A DNA stretch of 36,603 nucleotides, taken from IMG/VR virus record IMGVR_UViG_3300021963_000343, positions 1 to 36,603 of that record; one strand, 5' to 3'. The position numbers were made by a program, and so were the translations under genes. Source of the stretch: a virus. The notes beneath the pieces were generated by a model. That model did not search any database. It was not told the DNA's origin and saw only the letters and a program-made list of their open reading frames with translations. Shown here piece by piece: positions 1-7,746 of this stretch (the stretch's first letter is position 1; every line of letters begins with the position of its first letter).

Positions 1-1063
1 TCCCGACGCCGGGATCAGCCGGCACCGAGACAACAGAAACCTCATAAGGAGACCAGGCAGTGGCAACAAAGTCACCGCTGCCGCGCTCCTCCATTTTGTC
101 AATGGAGTAGCCAAAGGAGACATTCCGAAGAACGCCATCCTTAACATCGTTCAGGACTTCCTGAGCGAATGGATTGCGGCTGAACCGCACACGTGCATAA
201 CCGCGGCGACGTTTGCCATCGATGTATGCACGCTCCACAACACCAATCACACGATCAGGGTTGTGATTGAACAGCAGCGGTGCGCCATCATTCAGGCGGC
301 TGAGATCAGCAGCATTGCCCTCGTGGCTCAAGATCTCGTTGCCGAAGTAACGCGCAACCGGATACTCAGAGCTGAAAGGAAACTCATAGGTGCGATCTTC
401 AACCTCATCGAAGGTTGTGATCTCAGCGCGTTGGTGGCGGCCGATGCCTGGCATCGCACGCTCCTCGCCAGTTGCCTCTTCAAACATGATCGGATCCATC
501 TCGTGCTCGCTCAGCCAATCACGCGCTTCTGATGGCGTGAACTGCTGCGCATCAAACCGCACTGCTTGAATCTCGCTCTCGCCTTCCTTGATTCCGTAGA
601 TGAAATCAATCCCTTCACCGCCGGCGCCATTCTCCCGGCGCAGTTCGTCGTACTGATCGGGATCAGTCAACCTCGCGGCATGTTCATTTGGATAAGGGCG
701 CGCCTCTTCCATTTGTCTATCCTGCAATGCCTTGATTCTATCCGCCTTCTCATTCGCCCAACTCTGCCCAGCATCACCACCCCATGCGGCCCATGCAACG
801 CGGCCGGCTGATGGATAGCCATCCTCGCCAGGGCTGAATCCCTCGCCTTGCTTATCAACCTCATGGCGTGCAAACCATGCCGCCATGGTGATCACGGTGT
901 CAGGTGACAACTCATCACCGCTCAGGATCTGACGCGCCCTGGCCGCGGCAACCTCAGTGCCACCTGCCTGGCCATCAGCCTTCCAATCGCGATAGCGCTG
1001 CGCCTCTTCCCTCATGCCTTCAGTAGGCATCAGATCAACCTCAGTGCCGGCAACAGTTGCCAT
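1..1063 (-). CDS. Prohead protease, HK97 type (3' end cut by window edge)
   Basis: This would be the capsid maturation protease, which cleaves scaffold and capsid N-termini during head assembly. I translated 354 residues from the ATG at 1063 to the left edge with no stop. Residues 150-190 resemble the region ahead of the protease core in HK97/XkdF-like proteins (EIQAVRFDAQQFTPSEARDW). The core (230-354) has the putative catalytic His267 in LLFNHNPDRVIG and Ser316 in RNVSFGY. The extra N-terminal domain (50-105) contains GFSPGEDGYPS and WGGDAGQSWA, a motif I associate with phage head proteins of unknown role. The ATG overlaps the portal stop (TGATG). The gene may continue into a protease-capsid fusion outside the window; this cannot be decided here. 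Confidence 0.88.
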   Translation of the reverse strand, partial: MATVAGTEVDLMPTEGMREEAQRYRDWKADGQAGGTEVAAARARQILSGDELSPDTVITMAAWFARHEVDKQGEGFSPGEDGYPSAGRVAWAAWGGDAGQSWANEKADRIKALQDRQMEEARPYPNEHAARLTDPDQYDELRRENGAGGEGIDFIYGIKEGESEIQAVRFDAQQFTPSEARDWLSEHEMDPIMFEEATGEERAMPGIGRHQRAEITTFDEVEDRTYEFPFSSEYPVARYFGNEILSHEGNAADLSRLNDGAPLLFNHNPDRVIGVVERAYIDGKRRRGYARVRFSRNPFAQEVLNDVKDGVLRNVSFGYSIDKMEERGSGDFVATAWSPYEVSVVSVPADPGVG

Positions 1064-2643
1064 CAGTCCTCAGGCCCTTCAAGCGGATCCTCAAGAACCG
1101 ACTGCTCTTCGTAGTCCTCTTCATCCATCGGCGGTTCCGTATCCTCAAACGCCGGCTGGCCGCCCATCGTCACAGCAGGCTGCGAACCACCGCCAGCATT
1201 CACCTCACTGGGATCAGTGTCGAGCACGATATCCATCTCATCCAACATCGCCAGTTCAGCCTGACGCGCCATCAGCACATCATCGAGATCACCACCCTGC
1301 TCGCTGATCACCTGGCCCAACGTCTTGAAGCCACAGCGCACCGCATCCTTGTAGGCGTTCACTTCTTTCTGCGGGTCCACCCATTCCCAGCTGCGTGGGA
1401 TCCAGCGGCTGGCACGGTAGCGATCCGGATTTGTCTCATACGCGGGCAGGTTCAGTTCACCGCTCAGCACCGCCATCTCGAGCCAGTTCTCATACACCGT
1501 CTGGTGGAAGTTCTCGATGAAGAACCGCTGCAGCACCTTGTACGTGTCGCGCTCCTCGAGCAGGCTCAGCCGGCTGCTGCTGTAGTTGCTCTCTGAAAAG
1601 TTCTTGCTGATGCTCTCGAAGCTCACGCCAACGCCAGCCGCCACAGCACGCAGCATCGAACGTGTGAATGGTTCCAGCTGGCCATCCGGTGCATTCAGAT
1701 CCGGCACCGTCACGCTTTCGCCCGGCGCCAGATACTTGAACACACCAGGCTGAAAGTCGCTCACACGCTCGTTCTCATACACCTCATCGCCAATCAGCTC
1801 ACCCTCGGGCGATTGGATGAAGCCCATCAGTGCACTGCTCGCCCTGGCCCGCACCACCTCGGCCTCCTCATAGCCCTGCAACATGTGCAGCCGCATCAGC
1901 GCTGAGGCGAACCATGTCACGCCACGCGTCTGCCCCGGCCGCTCCGGCAGGAAGAGATGAATCACCTCATCAGCAGGCACGCGCACACGGCGCCCATTCG
2001 TGCGTGGATTGCCCGCATAGGTGTCGCCCGGATGGTTGGCATAGAAGTGGTACGCCTGCGGCCGCAGGTAGCCATCCACCTCAATGCCCATCCGCACCGT
2101 GTTACCGGCTGCGGCCTGCGGCACATCATCATCGATCAGATAATCCGCCTCGAGGATCTGCAGCGCGAACGGCACGCGCGAGCCACCGAATGGTTTGCGG
2201 ATCATCCGCACGAACACCTCGCCGCTCTCCGCCAAGCTGCGGCACAGCAGCCGCTCCATATCGTGGAAGCCCAGCAGCCCGCTCACATCACAGCGGCTCT
2301 TGTGCATCCACCGTTCCCATGCCTCGTGGATCTGGCCGTTGATCGCCTCATCCAGCCGGCCGCCACGCAGCATCCGCACCTGCGACTGGTGCTTGATGCC
2401 ATGGCCAATCACATTGTTCTGGATGCTCCGCAACGCTTGCCGCGCATAGTCGTTGTCACGGCACAGCTGACGCGCACGATTGCGCAGCGCCTTAAAGCTG
2501 CTCTTGATTTCGCTGTCGGCACTGGTGCCGCTTGTCACCCAGTCAGATGTGAGCCGGCTAACCCTCGCGCCTTGATACGCCCGCGCACGTGGCCGCATCG
2601 GCTCGAATCCCATCGCCTTGAATAGCCGCGTCCGCAATCCCAT
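1063..2643 (-). CDS. Portal protein, lambda gpB family
   Basis: The portal forms the dodecameric ring at the head vertex through which DNA enters and to which the connector and tail attach. The 526 residues match the lambda gpB family. The N-terminus carries the typical ADSEIKSSFKALRNRARQLC and DNDYARQALRSIQNNVIGHG segments (about 43-80). Further on come the RVPADEVIHLF and RPGQTRGVTWFASAL motifs of the portal core. The C-terminus is acidic and low in complexity (EDTEPPMDEEDYEEQ). The ATG at 2643 overlaps the stop of the gpW-like gene, and the stop overlaps the protease start, so the three head genes are translationally coupled. Length is normal for the family. Confidence 0.93.
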   Translation of the reverse strand: MGLRTRLFKAMGFEPMRPRARAYQGARVSRLTSDWVTSGTSADSEIKSSFKALRNRARQLCRDNDYARQALRSIQNNVIGHGIKHQSQVRMLRGGRLDEAINGQIHEAWERWMHKSRCDVSGLLGFHDMERLLCRSLAESGEVFVRMIRKPFGGSRVPFALQILEADYLIDDDVPQAAAGNTVRMGIEVDGYLRPQAYHFYANHPGDTYAGNPRTNGRRVRVPADEVIHLFLPERPGQTRGVTWFASALMRLHMLQGYEEAEVVRARASSALMGFIQSPEGELIGDEVYENERVSDFQPGVFKYLAPGESVTVPDLNAPDGQLEPFTRSMLRAVAAGVGVSFESISKNFSESNYSSSRLSLLEERDTYKVLQRFFIENFHQTVYENWLEMAVLSGELNLPAYETNPDRYRASRWIPRSWEWVDPQKEVNAYKDAVRCGFKTLGQVISEQGGDLDDVLMARQAELAMLDEMDIVLDTDPSEVNAGGGSQPAVTMGGQPAFEDTEPPMDEEDYEEQSVLEDPLEGPED

Positions 2644-3209
2644 CAGAACCTCACGAATAGGTTGTGCGGATTGCCCAGGCCGTTGGCGATCAGGTCCGCC
2701 ATCTGTTCACGTTTCACCTCAGCCTTCAGCTTAGATTCACGCTCCATCAATTCACTCAGATCTAGCTTCGTGAAACTCCGGCTGCCGATTGTGTATTGCT
2801 TCGCGCCACCGCTAACAATCGAGCGGATCGCAGCTTGCACAGCATCGAGATCCTGCTGCGCCTGTGACCTTCCATCAAATGCGCCCGGCGTGCCGGCATA
2901 ACTCAAAGCTGCCAGCACCTCAAGCTGACCAGCGCCCAGCGTTACCTTCTCACTCCCGCTAGTTGCAATCGCCTGCCAATACCAATCGCCCGCATCAAAC
3001 CCAGCACTGGTGGCCGCGGCAATCGTTAACTCCCAGCCGGTGCCATAGGCACTGCCAACGACAGTCGCACCTTCGCTAGCAGTATTAGTCCGAAGGTAGT
3101 AGGTCAGCGTCCAGCTCGCACTGGTGATCTCATTCCCCAGATTGTCAACACCAGCCTCATCACGCCACTTGATCGTGTCGCCTGCTCTGATCTGAGATGG
3201 GATCTTCAC
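2643..3209 (-). CDS. Head-tail joining protein, gpW-like C-terminus with extra N-terminal domain
   Basis: The last 65 or so residues (IRSIVSGGAKQYTIGSRSF, then LDLSELMERESKLKAEV and a short tail) have the pattern of lambda gpW, which plugs the portal after packaging. The first 100 residues form a beta-rich domain (SWTLTYYLRTNT, GWELTIAAATSAGFDAGDWYWQAIA) that lambda gpW lacks. It looks like an immunoglobulin- or tail-type domain, so this is a fusion at least twice the usual gpW length. The gene sits between terL and portal, exactly where gpW lies in lambda. The start is GTG at 3209, three bases after the terL stop, with only a weak ribosome site. Function of the N-terminal domain is unknown. 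Confidence 0.75.
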   Translation of the reverse strand: MKIPSQIRAGDTIKWRDEAGVDNLGNEITSASWTLTYYLRTNTASEGATVVGSAYGTGWELTIAAATSAGFDAGDWYWQAIATSGSEKVTLGAGQLEVLAALSYAGTPGAFDGRSQAQQDLDAVQAAIRSIVSGGAKQYTIGSRSFTKLDLSELMERESKLKAEVKREQMADLIANGLGNPHNLFVRF

Positions 3210-3212
3210 GGC

Positions 3213-5072
3213 CTACCAGTTGCTGACGAACGCAGACGGTGCGGCAGGCGCCGCTTTCTTCCTCGATCTTAGCGGTGCTTTCTTCCCTTCCTCCAGCTGC
3301 ACTCGCAACTGTTCCCACATCGTTGATTGATTCATCCGCCTGCCATAAAGCAACATCGCCGCATAGCCATACACCAAGCAATCCAATGCCTCATTCCGAT
3401 CACCTGCCTTCTTCACCCATTCCCGAATCGGAAACCCACGGTGATACCGCAGTGCCTGCCGTTCACTTGTCACCTGCTTGAAATACTCAGCGTCTGCTGC
3501 CAGCCCAAAGTGCAGTCCGCCGGTTGCCTCGTTATGGCGCAGCCGTCCGAACAGCGTCGTCTTGATTGTGTCGGTGCCCAACTGATACAGCGTGACGCCA
3601 CGCTTAATCACCCGGCCCCGCCAGTTCACGTCCTGCTTGCTGCCCTTGCCCACTGCTGCGCTATTGCGCCGGCTGCTGCCCTTAATCGCCACCACGCCCT
3701 GGCCCACCCTGTCGCGCACGTAGCGATAGACCTCGTGCGTGCAGTGGCCGCCAGAGTCCACTGCCATCTGCGCAATCTTCAGCGTCCGTCCGCTCTCGTG
3801 TTCCCACTCCGTTGCCAGCACCGTGTCCAGCTGGCCCCATACATCCGTCATCGTCGGGTCACCCATCAGCTCCTGATGCCACACCAGCCAACCCGTCTCA
3901 CCCTCGCCCCATCCCCACACACTCACCGCTAGACGGTTGTCCTGCACGTCAACGCCAGCAGTCAGCAGCACCACCCTCGCAGGGCACAGCCCGCTCCGAT
4001 AATCCAGCCGCCGTTCCATCAGACCATCGGCGCTGATCTTCGCTGCATAGTCCTCTTCCCACGTCTCCGCCAGTCGCGTGTTGACAAACGCCTTCAACGC
4101 CGGCGCATCACCCTTAGCCCTTAAAAAGTCATCCACCAGCTGCTCCCAGCTGCACCATCCCAACGGGCTATACAAGCCCGACAGCTGGAAGCCTGCAGTC
4201 CGGCCATTGCCAGCCGGTGCCGTCGCGCGCCATTCACCCGCGCGCATCATGGCCGGCTTGTGCAGCTCCTCGAATCGCTCACCGCAGTGCTCGCATTGAT
4301 AGCGCGCGCTCTCCGGCCGGCCGTTGTCCCACTTCAGCTGGCCCCACTTCAACCACTCCATCGCGCCGCAGCTAGGACACGGCACATAGAACCGCCGCTG
4401 ATCACTCCGCAAATACTCGGCCTCGATCCGGCTGAAATCCTTCACCGTTGGCGTGCTGGTCAGCAGGATCTTCCGCCGCGCAAACGTCGTCGTCCGTCGT
4501 TCCGCCAGCGCTACCGGATCGCCTTCCCCATCCACATCGCTCGGGAATCCATCCACCTCATCACAGAACAGGTATCGACACGGCGCTGAGCGCAGCCCCG
4601 TAGCACTGTTCGCCCCGGTCAGCAGCATGATCCCGCCGCTGAACTCCTTGCTGAACATCGTGTTGCCAGAATCCCGCGCCCTTGCCGGTGCGATCTTCTC
4701 GGCCAAGCACGGCGTCTCCGTGATCATGCTCTCCAGCCGCTGCTTGCTAAGACGCTTCGCCATCTCAACCGTCGGCTGCACGCACAACATCGGCCCCGGT
4801 GCATGGTCGATCACATAGCCCAGCCAGTTACTGCCTGCCTCTGTCTTGCCCGTCTGCGCTGCGAACATCATCACCACCCGCTGCACCGTGCTCTCGCTGC
4901 TCAAGCAGTCCATCGGCTCGCGTAGGTAAGGCGTCCGATCCGTGCGCCATGGCCCAGGCTCCGCACTTGCCTTGCTGCTCAATCTTCGATAACGATCCGC
5001 CCACTCACTAACCGTCAACGGCTGCTCAGGCCGCAGCCCATCCATGAAGCCATCACGCCACGCGCTACGCAT
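3213..5072 (-). CDS. Terminase large subunit, GpA family
   Basis: This is the ATPase-nuclease motor that packages DNA and cuts concatemers, equivalent to lambda gpA. From the ATG at 5072, residues 71-78 (AAQTGKTE) are the Walker A-like loop and 167-174 (YLFCDEVD) the Walker B. CPSCG (232-235) and CEHCG (260-263) form a zinc ribbon. GVDVQDNRLAVSVWGWGEGE (from 373) starts the nuclease domain, with Asp375 as a likely metal ligand. A GGAG lies 7 bases before this ATG, so I prefer it to the GTG at 5075. The start overlaps the end of terS by a few bases. The 619-residue length is typical. Confidence 0.95.
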   Translation of the reverse strand: MRSAWRDGFMDGLRPEQPLTVSEWADRYRRLSSKASAEPGPWRTDRTPYLREPMDCLSSESTVQRVVMMFAAQTGKTEAGSNWLGYVIDHAPGPMLCVQPTVEMAKRLSKQRLESMITETPCLAEKIAPARARDSGNTMFSKEFSGGIMLLTGANSATGLRSAPCRYLFCDEVDGFPSDVDGEGDPVALAERRTTTFARRKILLTSTPTVKDFSRIEAEYLRSDQRRFYVPCPSCGAMEWLKWGQLKWDNGRPESARYQCEHCGERFEELHKPAMMRAGEWRATAPAGNGRTAGFQLSGLYSPLGWCSWEQLVDDFLRAKGDAPALKAFVNTRLAETWEEDYAAKISADGLMERRLDYRSGLCPARVVLLTAGVDVQDNRLAVSVWGWGEGETGWLVWHQELMGDPTMTDVWGQLDTVLATEWEHESGRTLKIAQMAVDSGGHCTHEVYRYVRDRVGQGVVAIKGSSRRNSAAVGKGSKQDVNWRGRVIKRGVTLYQLGTDTIKTTLFGRLRHNEATGGLHFGLAADAEYFKQVTSERQALRYHRGFPIREWVKKAGDRNEALDCLVYGYAAMLLYGRRMNQSTMWEQLRVQLEEGKKAPLRSRKKAAPAAPSAFVSNW

Positions 5073-5598
5073 CACACAGCTCCACCAGCGCAGCCCGGTG
5101 CTCTTGCGTCAGCACCTGATGGATCACAGCCGGATCAGTCTCGCCAGCCAGCTGATGGCTCAAACGATCCGCCAAATTCGCCAATGCTTCCCGCACGCCG
5201 CGGCCAACCTTAAACGCCTCCTTCTTCACCTCATCAGCAGGCACCAACTCGCCGCGCTGCTGCGTCACCTGCAGCTTTGCTAGCTCCGCCTGATAGTGCT
5301 CACGCCGCGCCCTGCTCTCATTCAGATCCGGGATCGCATCATCCGGCAACCCATTCACCCGTCGCCGCAACTCATCCGCATCCCTTGCAGGTTCCTCAAC
5401 TGGGTCCGGTCGGCTCACCTTGCTAACAGCATTGGCGACCGTGTTCTTGTTCCACAGCTCCAACGCCAAATCGCGATCTAGCCAGCGCTTGCCGTCCTTC
5501 TCAACCACTGCCCCAGCAATCCTGCTCTTGGTGGCATGGGTAACAGCGGCTTTGGTGCATCCTCTGATCGCTGCAAATTCAGCGAACGTGACCAGCAC
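5065..5598 (-). CDS. Terminase small subunit, Nu1-like
   Basis: This would be the DNA-recognition subunit of the terminase. The N-terminus (LVTFAEFAAIRGCTKAAVTH, then KDGKRWLDRDLALELW) is the winged helix-turn-helix of the Nu1 family, which reads a cos-type site. The middle is a charged helical segment (SRARREHYQAELAKLQVTQQ), and the C-terminus (GRGVREALANLADRLSHQLA) would contact the large subunit. The start is GTG at 5598, since the frame upstream has a stop at 5644-5646 and no ATG. The gene lies directly downstream (in the leftward sense) of the repeat-rich segment 5601-5647, the expected place for its binding site. Confidence 0.85.
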   Translation of the reverse strand: MLVTFAEFAAIRGCTKAAVTHATKSRIAGAVVEKDGKRWLDRDLALELWNKNTVANAVSKVSRPDPVEEPARDADELRRRVNGLPDDAIPDLNESRARREHYQAELAKLQVTQQRGELVPADEVKKEAFKVGRGVREALANLADRLSHQLAGETDPAVIHQVLTQEHRAALVELCDA

Positions 5599-5600
5599 AG

Positions 5601-5647
5601 AGTTAAGTGAAACTGCACTTAACTTAACTGACCTTAAGGCGGCTTAA
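5601..5647. promoter_or_regulatory. Candidate terminase-binding (cos-like) site: inverted repeat and phased TTAA motifs
   Basis: A perfect 9-base inverted repeat (AGTTAAGTG at 5601-5609, CACTTAACT at 5616-5624, 6-base loop) is followed by more TTAA elements at 5624, 5634 and 5644. The last three are 10 bases apart, one helical turn. The palindrome CCTTAAGG spans 5632-5639. In lambda the gpNu1-binding repeats (cosB) lie just upstream of the small terminase gene, as here. That this is cosB, or alternatively an operator for terS, is inference. Confidence 0.45.
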
Positions 5648-5664
5648 ATTGGACTAGGGGACCG

Positions 5665-5878
5665 CTTATTGAGAATCCCGAAACGCCTTGCGCCGCAGTG
5701 GGTTTAGGGGGTTTGTGGGCTGACGCTAGCGGAAGCGGGTGCGAACGAATCACCCACATGTAGTTGACGGAAAGGACCCAAACTCATTGCGCCGCAGTCG
5801 ATCTTGTAATTCTTTGGCGCGGCTCAAGATGCAAACAGATTTATTTGTTCGCTTGTTGGCTTGCTCTTATTGAGAATC
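5665..5878. repeat. Two nested direct-repeat pairs in the terS-HNH intergenic region
   Basis: CTTATTGAGAATC occurs at 5665-5677 and 5866-5878, 201 bases apart; the second copy lies in the 3' end of the HNH gene. TTGCGCCGCAGT occurs at 5688-5699 and 5787-5798, 99 bases apart. The segment 5651-5823 between the two genes has no convincing ORF. Nested repeats beside terminase and an HNH gene fit a packaging-site region, but no nicking site can be located by eye. Confidence 0.5.
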
Positions 5879-6441
5879 GCTTGGATGTTGTGCCATCGCC
5901 ATGGTTCATAGAAAGGTTGTGCCATGTACCAAGTGCGTGCGTCCTTGCTGCGCTTACTGCTGTTGCATCGATGGCAAGCGGGCACGATGTTGCCAAGGTG
6001 GTGCTCGCCGCCTTTGCTGATGGGTACGACGTGCTCAACTTGCAGATCAACACTTGCCCCGCAGTAGGCGCAGGCATGCTCAAAGTCGCACCACCTACGC
6101 CATAGCTGGGTCCGTGATAGATGGGATGGACTACCCCCTATCCTGGCCACCTTGCGTGCTTTTGCTTGTGCTCTGCCATATAGCCGTGTAGCCAAATCGG
6201 TTGCACGCTTATGCGCCATACGCGCGCGGGCTTTGGCGTGATAGTCAGGATCTGTGTCTTTGCAACGGTTGCGATAACGCAACGCGCGATCATTCTCGCA
6301 TTGCACGCAATGGCCACGCTTGGCGTAGCGCAACGTCAACCCATCGGCATGAATGTGATTGCGCTTGCAAGGTGCGCCCAGCTTGAAGCGCTCAGGATCA
6401 AATGGCTCGCCTGATGCTGGCAGTTCGTAAGCTTTGGGCAT
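5824..6441 (-). CDS. HNH endonuclease beside the terminase genes
   Basis: The C-terminal half is a clear HNH nuclease: CAYCG (124-128), QVEHVVPISKGGEHHLGN (134-151, containing the metal-binding His137), then CHRCNSSK (156-163). The Cys pairs hold a structural zinc. The N-terminal half has a second Cys/His pattern (CKRNH at 25-29, GHCVQC at 43-48) common in phage HNH proteins. Phages with cos ends often carry an HNH protein beside TerL that stimulates cos cleavage; its position here, next to terS and the repeat region, suggests that job rather than homing. The ATG at 6441 is well placed; no strong ribosome site is seen. A homing role remains possible. Confidence 0.9.
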   Translation of the reverse strand: MPKAYELPASGEPFDPERFKLGAPCKRNHIHADGLTLRYAKRGHCVQCENDRALRYRNRCKDTDPDYHAKARARMAHKRATDLATRLYGRAQAKARKVARIGGSPSHLSRTQLWRRWCDFEHACAYCGASVDLQVEHVVPISKGGEHHLGNIVPACHRCNSSKRSKDARTWYMAQPFYEPWRWHNIQAILNKSKPTSEQINLFAS

Positions 6442-6463
6442 CGCCTGTTGTGTAGGTGATCAC

Positions 6464-6492
6464 GGCTCAGGGGGTTGCAGCCCCGCTGAGCC
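6464..6492. other. Strong hairpin between HNH gene and the upstream ORF
   Basis: GGCTCAG (6464-6470) pairs with CTGAGCC (6486-6492), extended inward by a G4/C4 pairing after one mismatch. No T-run follows on either strand, so it is not a standard intrinsic terminator. It could stabilise or punctuate the leftward transcript between the replication and packaging genes. Confidence 0.4.
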
Positions 6493-6498
6493 ACCACA

Positions 6499-7191
6499 TT
6501 AGCGAGCGGTCGACAACGCGCGCTCGAGTGCTGACTCGAGTTCGGCGATCCAGTTGCGGTTGATGACCTTGCTGCCCACGTCTTGGATCGGGAAACGTCC
6601 TGTGTATCGCGGTGCTGATGATGCTGCGATGAAGTAGGGGAACAGCTGCTCACGTGAGCGGCGATAGATACCAGGCGGGCGGTTGCCAGCGCCTCGTGGT
6701 GTGCCAACAAAAAAGCCACCACGTTTGTTGGTGGTGCTGAGTCCTTTGCTGATTGACCTGAGCGTTGCGATAGAGACATTGCCTTGTGCTGTGGTCTTGA
6801 CCAAGGAGGTGGGCACAAGGGCAGTACCAGGCGGGAGTGTGCCGTCGTTGTCAGCACCAGCGAAGAAGCGCTCGAAGCCCTTGGCTACACGCTGACCACC
6901 TTGTATGCCATAGCGCAGGTAGCGGGCACGGTTGCGGCCGTCTTGGTTGTTGGCAAAGACGATGGCCAGTAGGTCGGTCTTCTTGGACTTCTGAACCAGG
7001 AAGGCGGTCTCGGTGAACTTGGTAGGTGCGTTGAAGTATTGACGGGTTGAGCTGTTGAGCGATGAGCGGGCCTTGAAGGCGACCTCGTTCAGTGCGACGG
7101 ATGTGGCAAAGGGCAGCTGCTTGGCGATGAGGTCAGAGCGCCTAGCAAGGGCCTTTAGGCCGGTGGTATCGACGGTGATGGAGATGGCCAT
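6499..7191 (-). CDS. Putative virion or tail-completion protein (gpZ/gp10-like), uncertain
   Basis: I chose the ATG at 7191 (MAISITVDTTGLKALARRSD); the frame is open further upstream, but the added residues look non-coding. The start (a short beta segment, then LIAKQLPFATSVALNEVAFK) resembles proteins of the lambda gpZ or HK97 gp10 tail-completion type, which begin with a helix rich in ALN..A. The centre has RYLRYGIQGGQRVAKGFERF, and the C-terminus RFPIQDVGSKVINRN before a terminal helix. No catalytic motif is seen. It is set apart from the other connector genes, between the primase and the HNH/terminase block, so it may instead be an unrelated early protein. The ORF is sound; the function is a guess from pattern. 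Confidence 0.45.
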   Translation of the reverse strand: MAISITVDTTGLKALARRSDLIAKQLPFATSVALNEVAFKARSSLNSSTRQYFNAPTKFTETAFLVQKSKKTDLLAIVFANNQDGRNRARYLRYGIQGGQRVAKGFERFFAGADNDGTLPPGTALVPTSLVKTTAQGNVSIATLRSISKGLSTTNKRGGFFVGTPRGAGNRPPGIYRRSREQLFPYFIAASSAPRYTGRFPIQDVGSKVINRNWIAELESALERALSTAR

Positions 7192-7433
7192 GAGCCAAGG
7201 GTAGGGCGGACGCCTGGGGCCTAGGAGGTAGGCAAATAGCTGTCTCACGTGTCTCATTTGAGACAGATTTGAGACTTGCCAACCTGCCAACCTCTGCCTA
7301 CCTCCCTATACCTTTTCCTTTTTCCTCCCTCCTCCCCCTCTCCTCTCTATTTCTATTTACTCTTTAGAAGAGGTAGGAAGGTAGGAAAGGGTAGAAGAAG
7401 TCAGCCATGCCAATGGGTCTGAGGTTGCCTACC
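7192..7433. other. Intergenic region with GTCTCA/TGAGAC array, GGTWGGCA motifs and a pyrimidine tract
   Basis: Between the primase-helicase gene and the next leftward gene I see no ORF. Two GTCTCA hexamers (7242-7247, 7251-7256) are followed by two inverted copies TGAGAC (7259-7264, 7270-7275). Then come TGCCAACC twice in tandem (7277-7292) and TGCCTACC (7295-7302), and an almost pure C/T tract to about 7360. Close to the primase gene, this is a candidate replication origin or operator; which one cannot be told from sequence alone. Confidence 0.45.
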
Positions 7434-7746
7434 TCAGCTGGAAGGTAGGCAATACACCCATTTCTGAGTGCCATCGATGAGGCGGCGTCGTTTGACCAGT
7501 CCAAGCTCTCTGAGGATGGAGGCGAGCTGCATCTGGTCAGCGCGAGACTGGCGCTCAATGGGCTTTCCGATGGCATCAGTGAGCAAAACCTCGGTGGTGA
7601 CTGGGATTCCGGCGTTTCGCGCTGATGCCAACCACTCTCTAACCGGAGCAAGCCAAGGAGATTCGACAAGGTAGGCAAGGTTGGCATCCGCCACCTGGCG
7701 CTCAAGGTCGCGGGGTAGGTGATTGGGTTCACCAGCGCGGTAGGCA
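7227..7746. repeat. Iteron-like cluster of GGTWGGCA octamers
   Basis: Ten exact copies of GGTAGGCA or GGTTGGCA lie in 520 bases, on both strands: plus at 7227, 7444, 7670, 7679 and 7739; minus at 7277, 7285, 7295, 7426 and 7626. Further copies are at 8042 (minus), 9510 (plus) and 9672 (minus). The pair at 7425-7434 and 7443-7452 makes a perfect 10-base inverted repeat across the primase stop codon. Some copies are coding, several are not. The clustering suggests a protein-binding array such as an origin. Confidence 0.5.
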
